A DNA stretch of 64,000 bases from PoT sp049331405. GTDB lineage: Bacteria > Planctomycetota > Planctomycetia > Isosphaerales > Isosphaeraceae. Under the pieces are notes generated by a model. That model saw nothing but the letters and a program-made list of their open reading frames with translations, did no database searches and was not told where the DNA came from. This document shows, piece after piece, positions 10,501 through 22,500 of this stretch. A program made the position numbers and the translations under genes. The stretch is taken from contig NZ_CP186274.1 in the NCBI RefSeq assembly GCF_049331405.1, forward strand, positions 6,882,001-6,946,000. Direction: 5' to 3'. How positions within the stretch are numbered: the stretch's first letter is position 1; each line of letters begins with the position of its first letter.

Positions 10501-13500
10501 TCTCGGTCCGCCTGGTCACTCCGAGCCTCCGCGTGGATCTTCAGCAAGGGTCCGAACAGTCGTCCGGCCTCTACACCCTGCCGGAGACGGGCACCTATTA
10601 CGTGATCGTGTCGGGCCAGAGCAACACGCCCGTCGACACGGGCTTCAAGGTGGTCGACGCGAGCGTGGCCCCCACCCTGATCATTGGCACGCCCGTGACC
10701 GGGAGCCTTCCCACCGGCCGCGAGACGGTGGCCTATCGGTTCCAGGGCAATGCGGGCAGGCCCCTGGCGTTCGACGGCCTCTCAGGCCAGGACGGGAACG
10801 TCGGCTATCAGATCACCGGCCCGGGTGGGGTGGTCGTCGCGAACTCCTCATTCGGCGCGGATTCCGACCCGTTCACGCTGCCTCTGGACGGCGAGTACAA
10901 GGTGATCATCACGGGCAGGACCTCGGCCGCCTATTCGTATGCCTTCCGGTTGATGGATCTCTCCGCCTCGCCGAACCTGGCGATAGGGACGACCGCGACG
11001 GCCTTATTCCCGCAGGGTCGGGAGTCGCGCTGGTACAACGTCAACCTGACCGCCGGGCAGATGATCACGTATGACACGCTCGGCGGCGACCAGCCCGGTT
11101 CGCAGGCGAGGCTCGTCGACCCGGCCGGCAACGCTCTATTCACGCTGGGCGCGGATCGGAATACGGATCCGGTCCTCATCACCCGTTCGGGCACCTATCG
11201 ACTCCAGATCCAGGCGACGCAGGGCAACCCGCTCACGATCCCGTTCCGACTGCTCGACGCCAACGCGGGCACCTCTGTGACCGTCGGCTCGACCGTGACG
11301 GCCACGCTGCCGACCGGCCGCGAGACGTTGCTCTACCGGTTCAACGCCGATGCCGGCGATGCGTTCATCTATGACGGCCTGGCCGGGACGTTCCAGTCGG
11401 TCACAGTTTCGATCTACGACCCGGCCGGCAATCGCCTGACCGACGTGAGCGCCGACGGCGATCGCGGCCCGATGGTCGCGTCGGTCAGCGGCACCTACAC
11501 CCTGGCCTTCTACGGCGGCTCCGACACCCCCGGCGAGGTCCACTTCCGCGTCCTCAAGATGTCGACGTCACCGACTCTCACGCTCGGGGCGACCGCGACC
11601 GCGACGTTGCCGACCGGCGGCGAGACGCTCGCGTACCGGTTCCATGGGACCGCCGGCCAGACCCTCTTCTATGACCCCGAGGACGCATCGACGAATGCCG
11701 GCGGTTTCGAACTGTATGGTCCCGGGATGCAGCCCGTCTCGTCGGGCAATGCCCTGGGCGACCGCGGCCCGATCGTGCTCGACGAGGACGGGACGTACAC
11801 GCTCATCATCCGAGGCGGGTCGGCGACGGCCACCTCGTTCGACTTCCGGCTCCTCGACGCCGCGACGGTCCCGGCCCTTTCGACGAGCACCGCCAACGCC
11901 GGCACGCTCGACCCGGCCTCGCGTATGGCCGTCTATCGGTTCAACAGCCCCGGGAACCAGACCCTGGCCGTCGACATGATGGCGCTCTCGAACACGAACG
12001 GCGGCTCCTGGTACCTCTTCGGGCCTGATGGACGTGCGGTGATCGGCCGCAACCTCGACCAGAACTGGTCGGCCCCCCTGGCCCGCGCCGGGGCCTATCA
12101 ACTCGTGCTTTTCGGGAGCGGAGGGGCCTCGCCGCTCACGTACTCCTTCAACGCGTCGCTCGCGACCCAGGCCGCGGTCGCTCCGACGGGCTTCGGCACG
12201 AAGAACACCCTCAACATCACCGCGGGTAACACGGCGACTTATACGTTCAATGCCCCGGGCGGGCGCCTGATCTATCTCGACAGCCTGGACGGACAGGGGG
12301 AGAACCTCGTCGTCTCGGTGAAGGATCCGAACGGGGCCCTCATCCTGAACACGAACGATACGAGCGACAGCGGTCCCTGGCTCCTGCCGACCTCGGGGAC
12401 GTATACGTTGGCCCTCGCTGGCAACACCCCGGAGGCCGCGGGCTCGTATGCGTTCCGCATCCTCGACCTCTCGGCGGCCACCGCGATCGACCCGGGCGAT
12501 GACGTCTCCGGAACCATCGACGACGCGCTCGGTTCCAGGGCCTATCGCATCAATTCGGTCGTCGGCCTGCGCCTGCTCTACGACAGCCCGGAGACCGACT
12601 TTGCCAACGTCGCCCTGTCGCTCCTCGACCCGAGCGGCAACTTCATCAGCACCTCGAACGCCGACAATCAGAATCAGTTCGGCCCGCTCACTCAGGGCGG
12701 CTCGTACATCCTCCTGATCCAGAACAACACCGCCGCCTCGGCGACGTACCACTTCCGCCTGACCGACCCGGACGCGGCACCTACGCTCGCCCTCAATACC
12801 GACGTCAGCGGGACGTTCCCGGATGGCCGGTCGAGCGTCGTCTACCAGTTCGTCGGCACGGCCGGCCAGACGCTCTATTACGACTCGCTGCTCGGCGACT
12901 TCCCGAACGCGTCGGTGACGCTGGTCGGCCCGGGTGACGTGAACATCTTCGCGTCGAACCGCGACAACAATAACGGGCCGGTCGTGCTGCCCGAGGACGG
13001 GACGTACCGGCTCGTCTTCCGATCCAACACATCGGCGGCGCTTCCTTACGCGTTCAACCTCCGGGATCTCTCCTCCGCCGGCACGCTCGCCGTCGGCAGC
13101 ACGGCCGCCGCCGACCTCGGCGCCACCGGCAAGGGGTCGGTCGCCTACAAAATCTCGGTCAACGCCGGCCAGACCCTCCTGTTCGACGGCCTCGACGCCG
13201 CCACGAACATCGCGGGCTTCCGCCTGATCGACCCCTTCGGTCGGACCGTCGCGGCGCGGAACAATAATGACGATTTCTACCCGATCAACGGGGGCGTGAC
13301 CGGCGTCTACACGCTCCTGATCGAGGGCTACGCGACGGGCGCGACGACCGTCCATTTCCGCATGCTCGACGCCGCGGCTGGGACGGCGATCACGGCCGGC
13401 TCGACCGTCAACGCCACCTTGCCGACCGGGCGAGAGACGGTCGTGTACCGGTTCTCGGCGACGGCCGGGCATAATTACTATTACAACGGGCTTAACGCCG

Positions 13501-16500
13501 GAGGCGCCCAGGGCACTGTCGAGATCTACGACCGGAACTTCAACTTCATCACGGTGCGCAACCTCGAGGACGACGTCCCATTCACGGCGGCTTTCACGGG
13601 CTCGTACTACGTGGTGATCCGTGGCCGGAGCGACACTGCAATCGACCACTCCTTCAAGTTCCTCGACCTCGCGGACGCCACGCCGCTCGCGATCGGGTCG
13701 ACGGCCTCCGGCACCTTGCCCACCGGCCGCGAGTATGTGGCTTATGCGTTCGACGGGACCGCCGGCCAGACCCTCTTCTACGACGGCCTCGGCTCGACGC
13801 CCACGAACAAGGAGGTCCGCATCATCGGCCCCGCTGGCGACCTGATCCGCACGGGGCAGGCGGACGGCAACCTCGGGCCGATCACCCTGACCGCGACCGG
13901 GACGTACACCATCCTGATCGCCGGGGCGGATGCGTCGGCCAGCACCTACAAGTTCCGCGTGCTCGACGTGGCCTCGGCCCCTGCCCTGGCCTCGGGGACC
14001 CCCGTCAGCGGGACGCTCTCCGACGGCAACGTCGCGGTTTACCGGATCAACGCCGCCGCCGCCGAGGCCCTCCTGCTCCACGCGAGCACCCTCCCCGCCA
14101 ACACCGACTGGTTCCTCTACGACCCGTCAAACGGCCAGGTCATCGCCAACGGGATCAATGCGGACCTTGCGGTGACCACGCAGAGGACGGGGACTTATAT
14201 CCTCGTCCTCAACTATCACGGGATCGACCCCGTGAATTACACGATCGTGTCGACCCTGACCCCCGACGCCCCGGTGACGACCTCCGGCTTCGGCGCGGGT
14301 ACGTTGGAGGTCCCGATCGGCGGCAGCCAGTCGGTCAACTTCTCCGCCCCTGCGGGGGCCCGGCTCTATCTCGACCGCATCGTGAGCCAGTTCACGATCC
14401 CGGTGCAGACGATCCACCTCGACGCCGGCCAGACCTATCAGCTCCGGCAGGTGGCCGGCGGCGACATGACCGGGACGCTCGTCACCTCCGACAAGCCGGT
14501 GGCCGTCTTCGGCGGCAACCTCGCGGCGTTCGTGCCGGATGGCTATGCCGCCGCCAACCACCTCGTCGAGCAGCTCCCCTCCACCGATAGCTGGGGCCGC
14601 GAGTTCCTCACGTATCCGCTGGCCACCCGCCTTCACGGCGACGTCTTCCGGATCGTCGCCCAGGCGGACGACACCGAGATCACGATCAACGGCACCCTCG
14701 TCGCCACCATCGACGCCGGCCACTGGTATGAGACGAACCTTGAAGATCCCTCACGCATTCAGACGAACCACGCGGTCCTCGTCGCTCAGTTCTCGCACAG
14801 CCTCTCTTTCGACAACGTCTCGGCCGACCCGTTCATGATCATCGTCCCCCCCTTCGAGCAGTTCCTCGACCACTACACGATCACGACTCCTGCAACTGGG
14901 TTCCCGACGAACTTCGTGAACGTGGTCGCCCCGGCCTCGGCGGTCGGCTCGATCGAACTGGACGGCGTGCCCCTCGCGGCCGACCTCTTCCACGCGATTG
15001 GGGACAGCGGCTATGTCGGGGCCCAGGTCCCGATCGACGTGGGGGCCCATGACTTCGCCGGGGCTGAGCCGTTCGGCGTCTTCGTCTACGGCTATGCCGT
15101 GTACGATGGCTACGGCTACCTCGGCGGCCAGTCGCTTGCCCCGGTGGCCCTGGTGGATAGCATCGCCCTGACCCCCGCCAGCGTCGACCGCCAGGTGGGG
15201 ACCTCGCAGACGTTCACCGCGAGGGTGCTCGACGTCAACGGCAATCCCCTGGTCGGGGTCCGCGTCGACTTCAACTCGGCCGGCTCCAACGTGGCGTCTG
15301 GATTCGCGTTCTCCGATGAGAATGGCAACGCCGTGTTCACGCTCGCCGGGGCGAATGCCGGCTCCGACGTGATTGTCGCCTCGGTGGGCGACGTCTCGAA
15401 GACGGCCACGATTCGCTGGCGAGGAGCCGTCGAGCCGCCGACGGTCGTGGTCGACACCCCCTCCGACGGCTCCTCCGCGCAGGCCGACACCGACCTGACC
15501 CTGACCGGCCTCGCCTCGGCCTCGGTGACGGGCGTCGCGATCGTCGCGGTCACGGTGAATGGCGTGATGGTGGACGTCCTCGACGCGGCCGGGCGGTTCT
15601 TCGCCAAGGTCCACGTCCGCTCCGGCTCGAACAGCTATCAGGTCGTCGCCACCGACTCCAACGGCCAGACGGCGCAGGTCAGCCTGACCGTCCAGGGGGT
15701 CCAGTCCGCCCCCGGTTCGGTGGACTTCTCGCAGTTCGCCGACGTGACGGGGAGCTTCACCCCGAGCTACGCGAGGACCTCGTACAACGAGGCCGAGGGG
15801 ATCCTCTACGCCGACTTTGCCGTCAAGAACTCCGGCCAGTACGACGCCAATGCCCCCCTGCTCGTCGGCATCGCCAACATCAGCGACCCGTCGGTCCAGG
15901 TCCTGGGCGCGTCGGGCAAGACACCCGATGGCGTCCCCTACTACGACTTCACCGGCCTCGTGACCGGCGGCAAGCTTGCCCCGGATGGGCAGACCGGTTT
16001 CCTCAACGCCAGGTTCCTCAACCCGAACCACAGCCAGTTCACGTACAGCCTCGTCTTCCTCGGCAAGCTCAACGAGGCCCCAACGATCACGTCGCTCCCG
16101 GCCATCGAGGCGATCGCCGGCAAGACTTACACGTACAATCTCACCGCAACCGACCCCGAGGACGACACGCTCACCTATCGGATCGTGAGCGGTCCCGACG
16201 GCCTGACCATCGACAACGCCGGCCACCTGAGCTGGGCCGTCGGGACCTCCGACATCGGCAGCCACGACATCACCGTCGAGGTCGACGACGGCCAGGGGGG
16301 CCTCGCGCAGCAGCGGTTCGTCCTCCAGGCGATCGCCGCGCCTCCGAACCGGCCGCCGGTCTTCACATCGGTCCCCGGCGTCCTAGCCCGCGTCGGCTCG
16401 CCCTACCAGTACCAGGCGACGGCCACCGACCCCGATGGCGACGACCTGGCCTTCTCACTGGAATCGGGCCCGACGGGTCTCGCCGTGGCTACCAATGGCC

Positions 16501-19500
16501 TCGTGACCTTGACCCCGACCCCCGACCAGATCGGCCAGGCCGACGTCGTCCTCGCCGTCAGCGACGGCCGGGGCGGTCGCACCCTGCAGTCGTTCCAAAT
16601 CTGCATCCGGGCCAGCGACGACAACCACGCCCCAGTCTTCGTCACGCTGCCGCAGGCCTTCGCCACGCCCGGCACCTATGCCTCGCAGATCAAGGCACTC
16701 GACTCCGACCCTGGCCAGACCCTCACCTACCACCTGATCGACGGCCCCGACGGCCTCACCCTCGATTCCTCGACGGGAGCCCTCGCCTGGTCTCCCACTT
16801 CGGCCGACCTCGGTTCGCATCCCGTCACCATCGAGGTTTCCGATGGCGTCGGCGGGACCGACTCCACGACATTCAACCTTGTCGTGAACCAGAACACGGC
16901 GCCGACGATCACCACGTCGACCTTGCCGGAGGCCACCATCGGGTCGGCCTACGCTCAGGTCATCACGGCGAGCGATCCTGACTCTGGCAACACGCTGACG
17001 TTCTCGCTCGCGAAGGCCCCGGCCGGCATGAGCATCGACCCCGCCTCGGGGCAGATCACCTGGACCCCCGGAAGCAGTGCGTTCGCCAGCACGCCCTTGA
17101 CGGTGCAGGTCGACGACGATGCCGGGGGCGTGACCCGCGAGGACTTCGTGCTGACGGTCCGCAATGGCCAGACTTCGACCCAGGGGGTCAACCCTCAGTT
17201 CGTCTCCGTGCCCCCGACGACAATCCGTGCCGGCGACCTCCTGAACTACCTGGCGAAGGCCTGGACCCCGCTGGCGGCGACCCTGACCTATGACCTGGCC
17301 ACGGCCCCTGCGGGCATGGTGATCGACCCGGCGACGGGCTCCCTGGCCTGGCGACCCGAGCCCGACGACGTTGGCGGCCAGACCGTTGTGATCCGGGCCC
17401 GCGACGGCCTCGGCGGGATCGCCCTGCAGTCGTTCACGCTTAACGTCACCCCGGCGAACACGGCCCCGGTCATCGCCAATAGCCCAGCCTCGCCGGCGAC
17501 GGTCGGCCTCCCCTGGACCTTCAAGGTCGCCGCGCAGGACGCCGAGAACGACCCGATAACCGTCCGGCTCGTCGACGGGCCGACTGGCATGACGGTCGCC
17601 CCCTGGGCCGGCGGAGATTACCTCGCGGCCCTGCGGTGGACCCCGGCCGGACCAGGTTCGTTCCCCGTTACCATCGAGGTGGACGACGGCCAGGGGGGCG
17701 TCACGACCCTGGCGTTCACCCTCGAAGTGGTCGCCGCGCCGGGCGAGAACCACGATCCGTCGATCACCTCGTCCCCGCCCTCCCGGGTTTCCCTCGGTGC
17801 GACCTGGACCTATCCGATCGCGGCGACCGACCCCGACGGCGATCCCCTCACCTTCTCGCTCGCCTCGGGGCCCGATGGTCTCACGATCGACGCTGCCACG
17901 GGGCGACTCACCTACACCCCGACCAATGCCGCGCTCGGCGATCATGGCGTCAGCGTAGTCGTCAGCGACGGCCGCGGCGGCTCGACGACGCAGTCCTTCA
18001 CCCTGATCGTCACCGCCGACAAGACCAACGGCGCACCGGCGATCGTCTCAACCCCGCCGACCGCCCTCGTGCCCGACGGCCGCACCTTCGACTACGCCCT
18101 CCGCGCCATCGACCCGGATGGCGACCCCGTTCAGTGGAGCCTCGACTCGTCGCCCCACGGGGTCTCGATCGATCCTGCCTTCGGCACGCTCGTCTGGACG
18201 CCCGATGAGTCGCAGCGAGGGCCGCAGACGATCGTTGTCCGGGTGACGGATCCTTCGGGGGCCTCGGGGACCCAGACGATCCAGCTCCTCGTCGAGTGCG
18301 CCGACGCCCCGCCGTCGATCGTCTCCACGCCGAGCACCGATGCGGGGACCGCGACCCCGTACTTCTATGGAGTCCGCGCGGTCGATCCCGAGAACGACAA
18401 GCTCACGTACTCGCTCGACCAGGCCCCCGCCGGCATGACGATCGACCCCGACACCGGCCTGATCCGCTGGACGCCGATCGCCGCACAGGTCGGGGCCCAG
18501 CAGGTCAGCGTCAAGGTGACGGACGGCTTCGGCGGCGAGGGCATTCAGTCCTTCACCGCGCAGGTCGTGGCCGTGACGCCCGACCGCACGCCGGCGATCA
18601 TCTCGATCCCGCCGCTCCGGGCCCCCGTCGGTGCGGACTACACCTATCAGGTCCGCGCGGTCGACCCCGAAGGGCAGGCGATCACTTACTCTCTGATATC
18701 CCCGCCGACCGGCATGGCCATCGACGCAACGACAGGCCTTATCCACTGGACGCCGACAGTCGCCCAGGCCGGTGCGCCGACGATCACCGTCGCGGCCGAT
18801 GATCCGGGGGGCCACCGCGCCTATCAGCGTTACACGCTGCTCGTTCGCACGAACGCTCCCCCGGTCATCACCGAGGCCCCGGCGTCGGCGAAAACTGCGG
18901 CGGCCGGTGGCGTCTATCGTTACGACGTTCAGGCCCGCGACCCCGAAGGCGATGCCCTCACCTACTCGATCCAGGATGCCCCCGACGGCATGACCATCGA
19001 CGGCGTCGGCCGGATCCGATGGACGACCAGCGCTGGCGATGCCGGCTCGCACACCTTCACGGTGGTCGTCACCGACGCGCAGGGGGCTTCGGCCTCGCAG
19101 CTCGTGAACTTCTCGCTCGTCCCCGACACCAAGGCACCCATCGTCAAGATCGTCTCGGGGGCGAACCCGGCGTCGATCGGCAACCCCGTGGTCGTGGTCG
19201 TGCAGGCGACCGATGACATTGGCCTGGCCAACGTCACCCTCACCCTGGACGGCGAGCGCGTGGCCATCAACGCCGATGGCCAGGCCACGCTCACCTTCGC
19301 GAGCGGCGGCGTCCATAACCTCGTCGCCACCGGCACCGACGCGGCCGGCAACGTCGGCAGCGCGACCCTGACGCTGCGGGTCATCGATCCGGCCGACACC
19401 GACGGCCCCGTCGTGACCGTCACGAGCCCCGCCCCGGGTTCCTCGATCACGGCCCCCACGCCGATCATCGGCACGGTTTCCAGCCCCGACCTCGAGCGCT

Positions 19501-22500
19501 ATCGGGTCGAGTACGCGTTGGCCTCAGACGTGGACGTGAACGACCCGACCGCGGAGAACCCCGCCTATCACTTCATCACCGAGAAGGTCGGCTCGGCCTC
19601 GATCACGAACGGGCCCCTCGCGACGTTCGACCCCTCGTTGCTACTCAACGATAGTTACGTGATCAGGGTCCTCGCCTTCGACACCAACGGTAACGCGACC
19701 GGGCAGATCATCCCGGTCGACGTGACCGGCCAGCGCTCCGTGGGGCAATACCAGATCACGGTGACCGACCTGGCGATCTCGGTCGTGGGCATCCCCATCA
19801 CGGTCTCGCGGACTTATGACACGCGGCAGGCGAATACCTCGGGCGATTTCGGCTACGGCTGGAGCCTCGCGGTGCAGGATGCCCGCATCAGCGAGTCGGT
19901 CCCCGTCAACCCGCTCGAGGTCGAGGGGCAGTTCTACGCGGCGACTCCGTTCAAGGACGGGACCCGCGTCTACATCAATGCCCCGAACGGGCGTCGCGAA
20001 GGGTTCACGTTCAAGGCCGTGCCCCAGTTCAGTTGGTTCGGCGGCGGGTATTATCTCCCAAGCTTCGTCCCCGACCCCGGCGTGCATGACACGCTGAGCG
20101 TCGACGCCACGGCGCTCACCAGGCTGACCGACGGCACGTACGCCATGCAGTACATCGGGTTCCCGTACAACCCCTCCATCTACCGGCTCGAGACGACCGA
20201 CGGGACCACCTATCAGTACAACCAGTTCAAGGGGCTGGAGAGCGTCAACAACCGCGCAGGGAATACCCTCACGTACACGAGCGACGGGATCACCAGTTCG
20301 TCGGGGGTCTCCGTCAAGTTCGACCGCGACCCGCAAGGCAGGATCGTCAAGATCGAGGTCCCCGGCGGCGTCGTCCTCACGTATTCGTATGACGCGAATG
20401 GCGACCTCATCACCGCCAAGGATCCGACCAACCGGGCCACAACCTACGGCTATCTCGACGACCCAGCGCACCCGCACTTCCTCTCCTCGATCACCGACCC
20501 GGCCGGCAATGCCTCCACGGCCCAGTTCGACAGCGACGGCAAGCTCATCGGCCTGGCGGATGCCTCGGGGAATACGACGACGAATACTTATGACACCGTC
20601 GGCGGCAGCCAGACGATCGTGGATGCCCTCGGCAACCAGACGACCTTGAACTTTGACGACCGGGGGAACGTCACCAAGACCGTCGACCCGCTCGGCCATA
20701 CGCGTAACTTCACGTTCGACGACGCCGACAACCTCACGTCCGTCACCGACCCGTCGGGCAACACGGTCAAGATGACGTACGACGCCAACGGCAACGTCAC
20801 CAGCACAACCGATGCCCTCGGCAACGTGAGCAAGGTCACGTATGATGACCACAACAACATCACATCCGTGACCGACGCCCTCGGCCGGACCGCCACGACC
20901 CTCTACGACGAGTTCGGCCGGACGGCGGGCCTGATCAACGCGCTCGGGCAGAAGAGCACGTTCACCCGCGACGCCCAGGGGCGGATCATCACCTTCACCG
21001 ACAACCTCGGCCAAGTCACTCGCTACGAGTACGAAGGCTCGGCCACTCAGCCGACAAAGACGACCTATGCCGACGGCTCGGTCGCCCTCGCCTCCTACGA
21101 CGCCCGCGGCCTGCTCACGAAGACAGCCGACACCGCGGGCAATACCTGGAATTACACCTACGACGCCGCGGGGCGCCCCCTGACCAAGACCGACCCGCTC
21201 GGCGACAAGACGACGTATGCTTATGACGCGGTGGGGCAACTCGTCAGCGTTACCGATCCCCTGGGCCAGGTCACCCGCTACACCTACGACGAGGCCGGCC
21301 GCCGCACCTCGATCATCGACCCGTCGGGCCACCCGATCACCTATGTCTACGACGCCAACAACCGTGTCGTGGAGGAGATCTGCTGCGACGACGGCTCGAC
21401 CAAGTACGTGTACAGGGCCGACGGGAAGCTCGACCACACGACCGACGCCGATGGCGGAGTGACCTCGTACACGTACGACGCCACGGGTAACGTCCTGACC
21501 GTCACCGACGCCCTGGGCCACGTCACCTCGTACACGTACGACGCAATGGGCAAAGAGCTCACGGAGACCGACGCCCTCGGCAACACCTCGTCGTTCGACT
21601 ACGATGCGGCCGGGAACCTCGTGAGGGCGACCGATGCGCTCGGGAAGACGATCACTTACGCATACGACGGGCTCAATCGTCTCGTCACCACGACCGACCA
21701 GGTAGGCCAGACCTTCACCACCACCTACGACGCCGGGGGCCATGCCATCGGCCAGACCGGCCCGGATGGGAACCAGCAGAGCTTCACTTATGATGCTCTG
21801 GGCCGGATGACCTCGAGCACCGACGCCAACGGCAAGACGACCTCCTACGGGTATGACTCCGCCGGCCACGTCAGCACGATCACCGACCCGCTCGGGCAGG
21901 TCACGCATCGGACTTACGACGCCGCGGGTCGGATGACCTCGCAAACCGACCCCGACGGCCGGACGACCTCGTACGCTTACGACGCCAACAACCAGACGAC
22001 CTCCATCACTAGCTCCGACGGCACCACCACGCAGATGACGTACGACTCGAGGGGCAACGCCCTCTCGGTCACCGATGCGACGGGCTCGACGACGAAGTAC
22101 GAGTACGATGACGAGGGGCGCAGGATCGCCACGGTCGACGCCCTCGGCAACCGGACCGAGTTCGAGTACGACTGCCTCGGCCGGCTCGTGAAGCGGACGG
22201 ACCCCCTCGGCGTTTCGATGTCGTACGAGTATGACGCGGTCGGCAACCTCACCAAGTACACCGATCGCGACGGCCGGGTCCGGACCTACACGTATGACGC
22301 CCTGAACCGCCCCGTCTCCGAGAGCTGGCAGCAGGCCTCGGGCACCGCGGTGCTCGACACGTTCCACTACACGTACGACGCGCTCGGCCGGCTCGTCGGG
22401 GCCTCCGACGAAAACAGCTCATACACGATGACGTACGACGCGCTGGGAGACCTCGCCAGTGTCGACAACGACGGCACGCCCGGCTTGCCCCACGTCGTCC

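Noticed and set aside
10185..14390. Possible CRISPR-like or DNA-level tandem repeats
   Set aside because: The repetition is at protein level with diverged codons inside one reading frame; there are no identical short repeats with spacers.
19641..22367. Long open frame on the minus strand (about 900 codons) opposite the YD repeats
   Set aside because: It is antisense to a highly repetitive GC-rich gene, is Arg/Gly/Val-rich and matches no family. It is a by-product of codon bias.
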